Assembly (NCBI GenBank): GCA_937868095.1
Contig: CALMLO010000036.1
Span: forward strand, 124,001 to 188,000
Reading direction: 5' to 3'
Source of the DNA: an uncultured Phycisphaerales bacterium
Lineage (GTDB): Bacteria; Planctomycetota; Phycisphaerae; Sedimentisphaerales; Anaerohalosphaeraceae
DNA: 64,000 nucleotides
The first letter of the stretch is position 1; every line of letters begins with the position of its first letter. Below are positions 17,837 to 27,580 of this stretch, in pieces. Below the pieces are notes generated by a model. The model had not been told where the DNA came from and did not search any database. It worked only from the letters and a program-made list of their open reading frames with translations. The position numbers and the translations under genes are program-made.

Positions 17837-19459
17837 ATGGTTGTAACACGATTTGCCCCTTCGCCGACAGGGTATCTGCATGTTGGGGGGGCGCGGACAG
17901 CCCTGTTTAACTGGCTTTTGGCCCGCAAAACCGGCGGCAAGTTTATTCTGCGCATTGAGGATACGGACTTGAAACGGAATACTCCCTCGGCCACCCAGCA
18001 GGTTTTGGCGGATTTACACTGGCTGGGGATTGATTGGGATGAAGGGCCGGAGGTGGGGGGGCCAAACGGGCCGTATTTCCAGTCGCAGCGGAAGGAAATC
18101 TATGATTATTATGTCCAGAAACTGATTGCCGAAAAAAAGGCCTACTACTGTTTTGATACAGCGGAAGAAATTGAGCGGCTTCGGAAAGAGGCCCAAACCA
18201 ACAAGCAAACTTTTCTTTATCCTCGGCCTCAGCGTTTTCCGGAGCCGGAGGAGGCCCGCCGGGCGGCTGCGGAAGGTCGGCCTGTTACGGTACGGCTGGC
18301 GGTAACGGAAACGGAGCCGATTGTTGTGAAGGATTTGCTGCGGGGAGAGGTGGTTTTTAACCCGGCGGAGATTGGGGATTTTGTGATTTTGAAGTCGGAC
18401 GGCCTGCCGACTTATCATCTGGCGGTGGTGGTGGATGATGAGTTGATGGGAGTTACGCATGTGATACGGGGTCAGGAGCATCTGATGAATACCCCCAGTC
18501 ATATGCTGCTCCAAAAGGCCCTTGGGTTTCGTACGCCGCAATACCTGCATCTGTCCGTGACTGTCAGCGAAAGCGGGGGTAAACTTTCGAAACGGGAACG
18601 CCCCGAAACCCTGCGGAAGGCGATTCTCCAGTCGGATGCTGACCTGGATGCCTTAGCTTGGGCGGGCGGCTTGAGCCGGCAGGAACTGGATTTGTTTTTG
18701 TCTGGGGAGAAGATTCCGGATATGCCGGCCATTGATGCGATGGCGACCTATCTGGGCATTCATTTGCCGGAAATTAATGTTGTAGATTTTCTGAAAAGCG
18801 GCTATCTGCCGGAAACGATGGTCAATTTTCTGGCCCTTTTGGGGTGGAGTCCGGCTGACGGACAGGAGATTATGGACCGGCAGACGCTGATTGCGTCTTT
18901 CGATTTAAACCGGCTTAATAAGTCTAACAGTTTTTTTGATCGGAAAAAGCTGCTGGCTTTTAATACGGAACATATCAAGCGGGTGCCTGCCGATATGCTC
19001 GTGAAGCATTTTCGAGTTTTCCTGGAGACGGTCGGCTCGCCGGCAGCCGCGGCTGACGATGCGATGCTGGGCCATCTGCTCCGCATTAATGAAGGGGCGC
19101 GAACACTGGCTCAGATTGAGGAAAAATGCCGGTTTGCCTTTGTCGCTGATGAGGCGATTGAGTATGACCCGGAGGCAGTCAAAAAGGTATTGCGAAAAGA
19201 GGGGGCAATCGATATTCTTAAGACGATTGCCCAGCGTCTCCAAATGCTCGAGACGTTTACGGCTGAATCGCTGGAGGCGATGCTTCGGCATCTGGCGGAG
19301 GAAAAGCAGGCCGGCTTGGGGAAGATTGCCCAGCCGCTTCGGGTGGCAATCACCGGCACCACCATCAGCCCGCCGATTTTTGATGCCGTAAACTTGCTGG
19401 GACTGGAACGGACAATAAAACGGATTGAGCGGGCGGTTCAGCTTTTTGGTCAGGCGTAA
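17837..19459 (+). CDS. gltX: Glutamyl-tRNA synthetase with a post-KMSKS insertion
   Basis: A 540-residue class I synthetase charging tRNA-Glu. The HIGH motif lies in PSPTGYLHVGGARTALF (about residues 8-24) and the KMSKS loop in GGKLSKRERPETLR (about 250). AGAGGT (17825-17830) supports the ATG at 17837. Between the KLSKR loop and the conserved 'VDFLKSGYLPETMVNFLALLGWSP' there is an insert of roughly 60 residues, while most bacterial GluRS need only a dozen residues there. I recall similar inserts in planctomycete GluRS. The C-terminal helical anticodon-binding domain follows. The PfkB-type kinase gene begins 14 bases after the stop. Confidence 0.93.
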   Translation: MVVTRFAPSPTGYLHVGGARTALFNWLLARKTGGKFILRIEDTDLKRNTPSATQQVLADLHWLGIDWDEGPEVGGPNGPYFQSQRKEIYDYYVQKLIAEKKAYYCFDTAEEIERLRKEAQTNKQTFLYPRPQRFPEPEEARRAAAEGRPVTVRLAVTETEPIVVKDLLRGEVVFNPAEIGDFVILKSDGLPTYHLAVVVDDELMGVTHVIRGQEHLMNTPSHMLLQKALGFRTPQYLHLSVTVSESGGKLSKRERPETLRKAILQSDADLDALAWAGGLSRQELDLFLSGEKIPDMPAIDAMATYLGIHLPEINVVDFLKSGYLPETMVNFLALLGWSPADGQEIMDRQTLIASFDLNRLNKSNSFFDRKKLLAFNTEHIKRVPADMLVKHFRVFLETVGSPAAAADDAMLGHLLRINEGARTLAQIEEKCRFAFVADEAIEYDPEAVKKVLRKEGAIDILKTIAQRLQMLETFTAESLEAMLRHLAEEKQAGLGKIAQPLRVAITGTTISPPIFDAVNLLGLERTIKRIERAVQLFGQA

Positions 19460-19473
19460 AGAAAGGGCAGGCA

Positions 19474-20379
19474 ATGTCATTGCTGGTGACTGGTTCAGTG
19501 GGGATTGATACGGTGCGTACACCGTTCGGGTACAATGAAGACTGCATTGGCGGTTCGGCAGTGCATTTTACCATGGGGGCGGGGATATTTACGGATGTGA
19601 AGTTTTTGGGTGTGGTTGGAGAGGATTTTCCATTTGACCTGGAAGAAATCTTTCAGGGTCGACAGGTGGATTTGAGCGGTCTGGAGGTGCGAACGGGCAG
19701 CAAGACGTTTCGCTGGTGCGGTTCGTATCAGGGAGATATGAATGAGGCCCGCACGGAGTCGGTGGAGCTGAATGTGCTGGCGGAGGAGCCGCCGCGGATT
19801 CCCGAAAGTTATCGGGATTGCGAATATGTCTTTCTGGCTAATACGGCGCCGGCGCTGCAGATGGAACTGCTCAGTCAGCTGGGCAGTCCGGCCTTTGTGG
19901 CGGCTGATACGATGAATCATTGGATTGTAACGGCCAATGATGACCTTAAAGAACTGCTGGGGCGGATTGATATGCTGATTCTCAACGATGGAGAAGCGCG
20001 TCTTCTGACGGGCCAGCAGAATCTGATTACGGCTGCCAAGCAGATTCTTGAAATGGGACCGCGGTTTGTGGTGATTAAGAAGGGCGAACATGGCTCGATG
20101 ATGCATACGCGGGAGGGAGACTGTTTTATTCTGCCGGCCTACCCGACCAAGGTGGTTATTGACCCGACGGGAGCGGGGGATTCCTTTGCCGGCGGAATGA
20201 TGGGATATTTGGCTCAATCGAACCGCGTCGATGTGATTACGCTGCGGAATGCGATTGTGTACGGGACGGTGGTGGCGTCGTTTACGATCGGAGATTTTTC
20301 GATTTATGGGATTCGGTCTGCGACGCAGGAGATGATTGAGGAACGGTTTGACTTTCTGCGGAAGGTGACGCAGTTTTAA
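19474..20379 (+). CDS. PfkB-family sugar/nucleoside kinase
   Basis: A 301-residue ribokinase-like kinase. The N-terminal VTGSVGIDT, the di-Gly GGSAVHFTMGA substrate motif and the C-terminal signature DPTGAGDSFAGGMMGYL (catalytic Asp in GAGD) are clear. The lid region is short, as in adenosine or 2-dehydro-3-deoxygluconate kinase-like members, so the substrate cannot be assigned. The gene sits 14 bases after gltX and is followed 25 bases on by thpR, forming a loose plus-strand run gltX-kinase-thpR-recA-alaS. Confidence 0.88.
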   Translation: MSLLVTGSVGIDTVRTPFGYNEDCIGGSAVHFTMGAGIFTDVKFLGVVGEDFPFDLEEIFQGRQVDLSGLEVRTGSKTFRWCGSYQGDMNEARTESVELNVLAEEPPRIPESYRDCEYVFLANTAPALQMELLSQLGSPAFVAADTMNHWIVTANDDLKELLGRIDMLILNDGEARLLTGQQNLITAAKQILEMGPRFVVIKKGEHGSMMHTREGDCFILPAYPTKVVIDPTGAGDSFAGGMMGYLAQSNRVDVITLRNAIVYGTVVASFTIGDFSIYGIRSATQEMIEERFDFLRKVTQF

Positions 20380-20404
20380 TCGGCTGATGCTGGCAGGAAC
20401 TTGG

Positions 20405-20962
20405 ATGCGGCTTTTTATCGCGGTGGATATAGATGCTTCAGTTCGTCGGGAGTTGGAGGCCGTTCAGCGGCGTCTGCGTCAGAATTTGTCGGGCCGAGGG
20501 TTCAAGTGGGTTCATCCGGATTTGATTCATTTAACCCTGAAGTTTCTGGGTGAGGTGCCGGATGCGTCGGTGCCGCAGGTTTGCCAGGTGGCGCGGGAGA
20601 CGGCTGCCAGGCATGGGGCCTTTGAACTGCGGGTGCAGGGACTTGGGACCTTCGGAAGGCCGCCGCGGGTGTTCTGGGCGGGGGTGCAGATATCGGAGGC
20701 GTTGTCGCTGCTTCAGGAAGACCTGGAGAGGGGTTTTGAGAATGCCGGCTGGCCTCGGGAGGAGAAATCGTTCAGCGGACATTTGACGCTGGCACGGCTC
20801 CAGGACCCGAAGGCAGGCAGTGAGATAGCACGGTTTGTCCAGCAGCAGCCGTCTTCGGTTTTCGGAGATGTGTGGGTGGACGAGCTGATTGTTTATGAAA
20901 GTCAGCTATCTTCGAAAGGGCCGGTTTATACACCTGTTGGCAGATATGATTTGATCGGATAA
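20405..20962 (+). CDS. thpR: RNA 2',3'-cyclic phosphodiesterase (2H family)
   Basis: A 185-residue two-histidine phosphodiesterase of the LigT/ThpR group, which opens 2',3'-cyclic phosphates on RNA ends. The two HxT/SxL motifs are HLTLKFLGE (about residue 44) and SGHLTLARL (about 125). MRLFIAVDID is chosen as start, with AGGA ahead of ATG 20405. The C terminus (GPVYTPVGRYDL) matches the family 'Y..L..F.L' end. It lies 29 bases upstream of recA. Confidence 0.88.
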   Translation: MRLFIAVDIDASVRRELEAVQRRLRQNLSGRGFKWVHPDLIHLTLKFLGEVPDASVPQVCQVARETAARHGAFELRVQGLGTFGRPPRVFWAGVQISEALSLLQEDLERGFENAGWPREEKSFSGHLTLARLQDPKAGSEIARFVQQQPSSVFGDVWVDELIVYESQLSSKGPVYTPVGRYDLIG

Positions 20963-20991
20963 GAACAACCGTCTGGAAAAGGGGAAATTGA

Positions 20992-22050
20992 ATGGCGAAA
21001 AAGAAGACATCAGAAAAAAAAGAGGCGTCGGCTGGTCCTGAAAAGCCGGCTACGAAATCAGACGCCCTCGATCGGGCAATTGCTCAGATTGAAAAGCAGT
21101 ACGGCGCCGGTTCGATTATGAAGATGGATGACAGCAGCCGCTGCCGGATTGAAGGGATTTCCACCGGTGCGCTGTCGCTGGATTTGGCCTTGGGCGGGTC
21201 GGGGGTTCCTCGGGGCCGTGTGATTGAATTTTATGGGCCGGAATCCTCCGGCAAAACGACGCTGGCCCTGCATGCGATTGCCAATGCTCAGAAAGCCGGC
21301 GGTGTGGCGGCCTTTATTGATGCTGAGCATGCCCTGGATCCGACATGGGCCAGAAAATTGGGGGTTGATATTTCCTCGCTTTTGATCAGCCAGCCCGACA
21401 CGGGTGAGCAGGCGCTGGATATTGCGGAGATGCTGATTAAATCCAACGCGGTGGATATTATTGTGATTGATTCGGTGGCGGCCTTGGTGCCGGCGGCGGA
21501 GCTGCAGGGGGAAATGGGGCAAAGTCATGTCGGCTTGCAGGCCCGCCTGATGAGCCAGGCACTGCGGAAACTGACAGGAGCTATCAGCAAAAGCAAAACC
21601 TGTCTGATTTTTATTAATCAGATTCGGATGAAAATCGGCGTGATGTTCGGCAATCCGGAAACGACGCCGGGCGGCAATGCCCTGAAGTTTTATGCCTCTG
21701 TGCGTGTCGATATTCGGCGAGTGGAGACCCTCAAGAACTCCAAAGGGGAGGCCATCGGAAATCGGGTGCGGGCACGGGTGGTCAAGAACAAACTGGCTGC
21801 TCCGTTCAAAGCAGCGGAGTTTGATATTCTTTTTGACCGCGGAATTTGTGCGATGGGAGATTTGCTGGATTTGGCTGCGGAGTGCAATGTGCTTACCAAA
21901 AGCGGGGCTTGGTATCTGTACGGCGATCGCAAACTCGGTCAGGGCCGCGACAACGCCAAACTTTATCTGGAGCAAAATCCGGATTTTGCAGAGGAGTTGA
22001 AAGAAAAAATCCTTGCCGCCAGGGGATTGGCGGAAACTCAGACGGAATAA
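20992..22050 (+). CDS. recA: Recombinase A
   Basis: A 352-residue RecA, the ATP-dependent strand-exchange protein and SOS co-protease. Walker A is GPESSGKTT (residues 82-90), Walker B is [13 protein letters not shown], and the L2 region [22 protein letters not shown] is intact. A Lys-rich N terminus ([12 protein letters not shown]) and an acidic C terminus are present. No LexA box of a familiar type was recognised ahead of it. alaS follows after 15 bases, as recA-alaS pairs do in several phyla. Confidence 0.96.
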   Translation: MAKKKTSEKKEASAGPEKPATKSDALDRAIAQIEKQYGAGSIMKMDDSSRCRIEGISTGALSLDLALGGSGVPRGRVIEFYGPESSGKTTLALHAIANAQKAGGVAAFIDAEHALDPTWARKLGVDISSLLISQPDTGEQALDIAEMLIKSNAVDIIVIDSVAALVPAAELQGEMGQSHVGLQARLMSQALRKLTGAISKSKTCLIFINQIRMKIGVMFGNPETTPGGNALKFYASVRVDIRRVETLKNSKGEAIGNRVRARVVKNKLAAPFKAAEFDILFDRGICAMGDLLDLAAECNVLTKSGAWYLYGDRKLGQGRDNAKLYLEQNPDFAEELKEKILAARGLAETQTE

Positions 22051-22065
22051 GCAGAGAGAACAAAC

Positions 22066-24783
22066 GTGCACAGTTCCAACGACATTCGAAAGACCTTTAT
22101 TGAATTCTTTCAAGAGCGCGAACATCAGTTTGTCCCGAGCTGGCCGGTTGTGCCGGTCGGCGATGATACGCTGCTGTTTACCAATGCAGGGATGAACCAG
22201 TTTAAGGATATTTTTCTTGGCTTTCGCCAGCCGGCGTACAGCCGGGCAGTGAACAGCCAGAAATGCATCCGTGTCAGCGGCAAGCACAACGACTTGGAAG
22301 AAGTCGGTCTGGATACCTATCACCATACCTTCTTTGAGATGCTGGGCAACTGGTCGTTTAACGACTATTTCAAGGCCGAGGCAATCGAGTGGGCATGGGA
22401 GCTTCTGACGAAGGGCTATGGAATTGACCCGAACCGGCTTTGGGCGACGGTGTTTGCCGGAGATAAAGAAGAGGGCTCTGAACCCGATGAAGAGTCAGCG
22501 GAACTTTGGAGGAAGATTACACTGCTTCCAAAGGAGCGGATTCTGTTCTGCGGTCGCAAGGATAATTTCTGGGAAATGGGCACGAGCGGGCCGTGCGGGC
22601 CGTGCAGCGAAATTCATATTGATTTGGGGCCGGACCGGTGTGATATGCGGGATGTGAGCGGTCATCTGTGCCGGGTCAACGGCGGCTGCTCCCGGTTTAT
22701 TGAATTGTGGAATCTGGTTTTTATTCAGTTCAATCGGCGGGCGGACGGTGTGCTTGAGCGGCTGGGGGCCAATTATGTGGATACCGGTGCCGGTCTGGAG
22801 CGCATTACGGCTGTTCTGCAAAACAAGCGGAGTAATTATGATACGGATTTGTTTTTGCCGCTGATTCGGGCAGCGGAAGAGCTGGCAAAGATTCCTTACA
22901 CGTCGCAGCTGGGCAAGAAAACGGATAATGCCTATCGGGTGATCGCCGATCATATTCGCACCCTCACCTTTGCGATTACAGACGGCGTTACGCCGAGCAA
23001 TGAAGGCAGAGGATATGTCATCCGGCGGCTTCTGCGTCGGGCGGCTCGATTCGGGAGGATGCTTAATTTACGTGAGCCGTTTCTTTATAAATTTGTCGGG
23101 GTGCTGGTCGAAATGATGGGTCAGGCCTATCCGGAACTGAAGGAGCGGAGAGAATTTGTCAGCGAGGTTATCGAGGCAGAAGAAAAATCGTTCGGCAGGA
23201 CCCTTGACCGCGGGCTGGAGTTGTTTGCGGCAGCCGCAGAAAAAGCGGCCTCAACCGCCGAGCGGATGATTTCCGGCGAGGATGCTTTCCGGCTTTATGA
23301 TACCTATGGTTTTCCGCTGGACCTGACGGAATTGATGGCCCGCGAGCAGGGCTTGAAGGTGGATAAAGAAGGGTTTGAGCGGCTGATGGAACAGCAGCGT
23401 TCGCAAGCCCGCGCAGCGCAGAAAGGCACTTCGCTGAACGCTTTTCTCAGCGGGGTTCAACTGCCTTGTACGGATGATTCCCTGAAGTATGAGACAGAAC
23501 AATGTACAGCGCAGATTACGGGCTGGATTGACGAAGAAGGACTGCATACGGAGGGAAAAATTCCGGCACAGTCGGGTTCGCTGGGGCTGATTCTTGACCG
23601 CACGTGTTTTTATGCGGAATCGGGCGGCCAGGTGGCCGACAGCGGGCGAATTGAGACGCCAGAAGGAATTTTTACGGTGGAGACAACGGAGAAAATCGCT
23701 GATTGCGTCATTCACCGCGGCAGGATGACGGCTGGTGTTCTGGAGGTGGGCCGGACGGTGACGGCGATTGTGGATGCCGGACGCAGGCAAACACGGAAAA
23801 ATCATACGGCAACCCATCTGCTTCAGTGGGCGCTGCGGCAGGTGCTTAGTGAATCGGTTCACCAGCAGGGCTCGCTGGTTTGTCCGGATTATTTCCGATT
23901 TGATTTTACCTGGCCGAAGGCGCTGACAAAGGACGAAATTCGCCGGGTTGAAGAACTGGTGCAGATGCGGATTGACGAAGATCATCCGGTTTATACGGCG
24001 GTGCTTCCGCTGGAAGAGGCCAAAAAGGTCGGCGCTACGGCCTTGTTCGGCGAAAAATACGGGCAGGAGGTGCGAGTTATTGCGATTGGAGCCCATTCCA
24101 AGGAAACGCTGCCGCAGGCCTTCAGCAAGGAGTTTTGCGGAGGGACGCATGTAGAACGGACGGGCTTGATCGGCGGTTTTGCGATTCTTAAGGAAGAAAG
24201 TATTTCGGCGGGTGTTCGAAGGATTACGGGTTTGACAGGGCGGGCCTTGATGGAGTATCTGCACAGCCGCAGTCGAATTGTGGATGAGTTGACGGAGATG
24301 CTTAAGACGCCTGCCCAGGAGATTGCGGCCCGTGTAAGAAAACTGCTGGAAGAGAATAAAAATCTGCAAAAGCAGATGAAAACAGCCGGCGGGCGGGGCG
24401 GCACGGACGTGCTCTCAGAGGCGCGCACGCTCCTCGAGAAGGCCCAGCGAATCGGGCAAACGGCGGTTGTTGTGGGGACTGTGCCGGCGGCACCGGTTGA
24501 GCAGCTTCGTGCCGCAATCGACAGCATCAAGAAAAAGGCCGGTTCTGCGGTGGTGGTTTTGGCGGCAGCGGAAGAAGACAGCAAAGTGCTGCTGCTGGCA
24601 GGGGTTACGGATGACTTGATTGAGAAGGGGCTGAAAGCGGTAGAGCTGGTTCGCCATATTGCTCCAATTGTCGGGGGGGGCGGCGGCGGCAGGGAGCAGA
24701 TGGCTCAGGCCGGCGGCAAAGACCCATCCAAACTTCCAGAAGCTCTCGAGAAAGCCAGAGAGTATATCATGGAACGACTTTAA
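22066..24783 (+). CDS. alaS: Alanyl-tRNA synthetase
   Basis: A 905-residue class II synthetase charging tRNA-Ala, with aminoacylation, editing and C-Ala domains. Motif 1 region TLLFTNAGMNQFKDIFLG, motif 2 EMLGNWSFNDYFK, motif 3 GRGYVIRRLLRRAAR, the editing-site HTATHLLQWALR and FCGGTHVERTG, and the C-terminal Gly-rich IVGGGGGGREQMAQAGG are visible. The start codon is GTG at 22066 with AGAGAG upstream. It follows recA by 15 bases. Confidence 0.95.
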   Translation: MHSSNDIRKTFIEFFQEREHQFVPSWPVVPVGDDTLLFTNAGMNQFKDIFLGFRQPAYSRAVNSQKCIRVSGKHNDLEEVGLDTYHHTFFEMLGNWSFNDYFKAEAIEWAWELLTKGYGIDPNRLWATVFAGDKEEGSEPDEESAELWRKITLLPKERILFCGRKDNFWEMGTSGPCGPCSEIHIDLGPDRCDMRDVSGHLCRVNGGCSRFIELWNLVFIQFNRRADGVLERLGANYVDTGAGLERITAVLQNKRSNYDTDLFLPLIRAAEELAKIPYTSQLGKKTDNAYRVIADHIRTLTFAITDGVTPSNEGRGYVIRRLLRRAARFGRMLNLREPFLYKFVGVLVEMMGQAYPELKERREFVSEVIEAEEKSFGRTLDRGLELFAAAAEKAASTAERMISGEDAFRLYDTYGFPLDLTELMAREQGLKVDKEGFERLMEQQRSQARAAQKGTSLNAFLSGVQLPCTDDSLKYETEQCTAQITGWIDEEGLHTEGKIPAQSGSLGLILDRTCFYAESGGQVADSGRIETPEGIFTVETTEKIADCVIHRGRMTAGVLEVGRTVTAIVDAGRRQTRKNHTATHLLQWALRQVLSESVHQQGSLVCPDYFRFDFTWPKALTKDEIRRVEELVQMRIDEDHPVYTAVLPLEEAKKVGATALFGEKYGQEVRVIAIGAHSKETLPQAFSKEFCGGTHVERTGLIGGFAILKEESISAGVRRITGLTGRALMEYLHSRSRIVDELTEMLKTPAQEIAARVRKLLEENKNLQKQMKTAGGRGGTDVLSEARTLLEKAQRIGQTAVVVGTVPAAPVEQLRAAIDSIKKKAGSAVVVLAAAEEDSKVLLLAGVTDDLIEKGLKAVELVRHIAPIVGGGGGGREQMAQAGGKDPSKLPEALEKAREYIMERL

Positions 24784-24868
24784 AACCGTTTCGAGGTGGG
24801 TTTTTCGCGGCAGCATTCGAAACAATGAGGGTACGGCTATTTCATCTGCCATTCAGCAATATCGGCTT

Positions 24869-25366
24869 TTGCGGCAAGAGGTGGACCGCATTGCGGCAGG
24901 TCTCCTGTCGATTCATAGAGGGGAGATTGTCTGTCGGGCGGGGTGTACGGACTGCTGCCGAAATTTGTCGGTCTGGCCCGTTGAGTTTTGTGCGATTTTG
25001 GACGAGCTGCGGGCGGAAAGTACTGCCAAACTGATATTTGATGGGTCGGCTTCCTGCGGTTTTCTTAAAGATGGCTTCTGTCAGATTTATCCGGTTCGTC
25101 CGCTGATTTGCCGCACTCACGGGCTTCCTGCGGCATTTGAGGATGACTCGGCGGCGGAACCGGAGATGGCTGTCTCCTTTTGTCCGAAGAATTTTGCAGG
25201 ACGCGACAGGCAGACGCTGACATTCGGCCCTGACAATACCCTTAATCTCGACTGGCTCAACGAGCAGTTGAGCCGGATTCATACTATGTTTCTGGAGGAG
25301 TTGGCACAGGAGAACCTGCCGGCGCATTGTCGGGTGGAATTGAGGGAACTGATTGATTTTCTCTGA
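24869..25366 (+). CDS. YkgJ-family cysteine-cluster protein (start uncertain)
   Basis: A soluble protein with the zinc/iron-binding cysteine pattern CRAGCTDCC near the N terminus, then CGFLKDGFCQIYPVRPLICRTHG and a last FCP. This is the YkgJ/UPF0153 layout of a small metal cluster of unknown function. Family resemblance starts a little before QQYRLLRQEVDRI, yet no in-frame ATG, GTG or TTG lies between the alaS stop (24783) and TTG 24869. The frame stays open leftward into alaS. An ATT at 24839 preceded by GAGGG is a non-standard alternative. Its stop abuts the convergent HAD gene with no spacer. Confidence 0.75.
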   Translation: MRQEVDRIAAGLLSIHRGEIVCRAGCTDCCRNLSVWPVEFCAILDELRAESTAKLIFDGSASCGFLKDGFCQIYPVRPLICRTHGLPAAFEDDSAAEPEMAVSFCPKNFAGRDRQTLTFGPDNTLNLDWLNEQLSRIHTMFLEELAQENLPAHCRVELRELIDFL

Positions 25367-26077
25367 TCAGGCAGTTTTGGATTCCCTGTTTTTTCTGCAG
25401 AGAAGGGCCTCCAGATCCTTGACGCCCACGGCGGTAAAGTCCTTGAATACGGCGGCTGCATCCCAGGCCTCTTTCTCTTCCTGAGGGCTGCCGTCGGCGG
25501 TAATGACAATGTAAGGCATACCGGCCGCCCGGGCGGCTTTGAAGCCGGAAGGGGAGTCTTCAAATAAGATGCAGCGGGTGGGCGGCAGGCCCAGTCCTTC
25601 GGCGGTTTTCAGGAGTACTTCCGGGTCCGGTTTGCCCTGGCGGACGTCACTGCGGCAAAAAACAGCTTTGAAATAAGGCCTTATGTTCAGGCCGTCGAGG
25701 ATAAAATCTACGTTTTCCGTGGGTGAGTTGGATGCGGTTCCGCAGGGAACACCGGCGGACCGAAGGGCTTCGAGGAGGTCGAGCAGGCCGGCGGCGGGCT
25801 TCATAACAGGCCGATAGAGCCGGCGGTAGAGAGTTTCCTTTTCCTGTTCAATTTGTCGGATAAACGATTCATCCACATTGGGCCCGAAAAGATTCTGAAC
25901 AATCTTGTCATTGCTGCGGGCGTGGATTTTCTGATAATATAATTCGGGATTCATTGGGATATTGTATCGCTTGCACAATTCAAACCACGCCTGGCAATGG
26001 GAGGCCGTGTTCGGCACCATGGTCCCATCCAGGTCAAAAATAACGCCCCACTTGGCTGGGGTTTGCTTATTCTGCAT
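25367..26077 (-). CDS. HAD-superfamily phosphatase (beta-phosphoglucomutase-like)
   Basis: A 236-residue haloacid-dehalogenase-like hydrolase. Motif I is IFDLDGTMV (nucleophile Asp), motif II is TASNS, motif III is KPDPEVLL and motif IV is ILFEDSPSG. The four-helix cap sits between motifs I and II, as in beta-phosphoglucomutase and phosphoglycolate-type phosphatases. The substrate cannot be fixed. It is convergent with the YkgJ-like gene; the two stop codons are adjacent (25366/25367). Confidence 0.87.
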   Translation of the reverse strand: MQNKQTPAKWGVIFDLDGTMVPNTASHCQAWFELCKRYNIPMNPELYYQKIHARSNDKIVQNLFGPNVDESFIRQIEQEKETLYRRLYRPVMKPAAGLLDLLEALRSAGVPCGTASNSPTENVDFILDGLNIRPYFKAVFCRSDVRQGKPDPEVLLKTAEGLGLPPTRCILFEDSPSGFKAARAAGMPYIVITADGSPQEEKEAWDAAAVFKDFTAVGVKDLEALLCRKNRESKTA

Positions 26078-26152
26078 AGTATGGCTCCAGTATTTCGTAA
26101 GAAAAGAACAATATTTTATCTTATTGTGCTGTCGAATGCAAGGGGGAGAAGG

Positions 26153-27118
26153 TCAGAGTCGACTCTTTATGTCTTCAATGATCAAGCGGAGGGTGTTTTC
26201 AAGAGTATAGGTTGGCTGAAAGCCGATTGCCTGGCGAATCCTGTCTAATGCAGGTACTCGGCGAGACATATCATCAAAGGGCCGTCCGAAAGCCTCCTCG
26301 TAGCTTCGATAGACCTTGATGCTGCGGCTTGCGGTCATCGAAATAATCCGGTCAGCAAGGTCTTCAATAGAAATTTCCTCGTCTGAACCGACGTTAAAAA
26401 CCAGGCCGGGAGCGGCAGGGCAATTCAGGAGGTCCTCGAGGGCCCGGACAACATCAAAAACACAGCAAAAACAACGCGTCTGCTTGCCGCTTCCGTAAAT
26501 TTCGACAGGTTCATTGCGAAGGGCTCTTTCGATAAATCGGGGGATTACCATTCCGTATTGTCCGGTCTGACGAGGCCCTACTGTATTGAAGAGCCGAACA
26601 ATCACAACGGGCAGGTTGTACTGCTGATGATAAGCCAGGCCTAAAAACTCGTCGATGGCCTTGCTGCACGCATAAGACCAGCGGCTGAATCGCGTGCTGC
26701 CGAGAACAGTATCATCGTCCTCGTGAAAAGGGATTGCCTCGCTTTTGCCATAGACCTCGCTGCTCGAAGCCAGCAGTACTTTCTTGCGAAAACGGTTGGC
26801 GGCTGCCAGAACCACCTCTGTGCCGTGGATGTTGGTCTCGATTGTGTGAACGGGGCGTTCGACAATTAAACGGACGCCGACAGCGGCGGCCAGGTGGACA
26901 ATGACATCGCAGGATTCGGCCAGCTGATTCATCAGGGCTTCGTTGCAGACTGAATCGAAGACAAACCGGAATTGGGGATTCGGCAAGACGGCCTGAATGT
27001 TCCGAAGATTGCCGGTGCTTAAATCGTCGAGAGCGGTAACGGTATGGCCGCCCGAGAGAAGCGACTCTGCCAGATGGGAACCAATGAACCCTGCTCCGCC
27101 TGTAATTAAATAGTGCAT
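26153..27118 (-). CDS. NAD-dependent nucleotide-sugar epimerase/dehydratase
   Basis: A 321-residue extended short-chain dehydrogenase acting on nucleotide sugars. The NAD-binding TGGAGFIGSHLAESL is at the N terminus, the catalytic Ser is in LASSSEVYG, and the Tyr/Lys pair is in YACSKAIDE (YxxxK). RLFNTVGPRQTGQYGMVIPRF is the substrate-side motif typical of UDP-glucose/UDP-glucuronate epimerases and decarboxylases. Exact specificity is not readable. It stands alone, 150 bases from DUF503 and 75 bases upstream of the HAD gene. Confidence 0.88.
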   Translation of the reverse strand: MHYLITGGAGFIGSHLAESLLSGGHTVTALDDLSTGNLRNIQAVLPNPQFRFVFDSVCNEALMNQLAESCDVIVHLAAAVGVRLIVERPVHTIETNIHGTEVVLAAANRFRKKVLLASSSEVYGKSEAIPFHEDDDTVLGSTRFSRWSYACSKAIDEFLGLAYHQQYNLPVVIVRLFNTVGPRQTGQYGMVIPRFIERALRNEPVEIYGSGKQTRCFCCVFDVVRALEDLLNCPAAPGLVFNVGSDEEISIEDLADRIISMTASRSIKVYRSYEEAFGRPFDDMSRRVPALDRIRQAIGFQPTYTLENTLRLIIEDIKSRL

Positions 27119-27271
27119 ATTTGCCCAATCAGAACCAATACCGATAAAATCAAGTTATTCAACAGATATAAAAATCTTTACCCTACCTGCGGGCAAAAAT
27201 CAAGAAATCCTTGAAATTGAGGGGGGCGGCGTCCGGATTAAAAACCGGTCCGGCGGGGCAGGTTTTATGGG

Positions 27272-27580
27272 TTAGATGAGCGGGACTTCGTAATGGGAGC
27301 AGAATAACTCACGCTGGATGGGGCCGAGGAAAAATCGGCCGTCCTGGCCGATAAAGTTGGCAATCTGGTCAATCTGCTCTTCGACAAAGCGGCTCTCGTT
27401 GGAGACAACGGCGATCCCTATCAGGGCGAGGCGTTTGTTGTCGTGGGCGGCAATTTCTGAAACAGAGGCGTTAAAGCGGCTGCGAAGACGTTCGATGACG
27501 CTTTTGACGATGCGGCGTTTGTCTTTCAGCGAGCCGAGGCCGTGCAGATGGATTGGAACTGTCATGGTCCCGATAATCAT
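27272..27580 (-). CDS. DUF503 (YlxP-like) protein
   Basis: A 102-residue protein of the DUF503 family, a small ferredoxin-like fold often encoded near translation and ribosome-maturation genes. The signature HLHGLGSLKDKRRIVKSVIERLRSRFNASVSE..A.DN..LA.IGIA is complete, followed by the conserved Ser/Asn-rich strand. Here it is not next to rbfA, infB or nusA. It borders a long non-coding stretch to its right. Function in this organism is unknown. Confidence 0.85.
   Translation of the reverse strand: MIIGTMTVPIHLHGLGSLKDKRRIVKSVIERLRSRFNASVSEIAAHDNKRLALIGIAVVSNESRFVEEQIDQIANFIGQDGRFFLGPIQRELFCSHYEVPLI

Noticed and set aside
15869-19459. T-box leaders ahead of the tRNA synthetase genes
   Set aside because: The glnS/gltX spacer and other synthetase leaders are short and show no T-box core or terminator-antiterminator pair.
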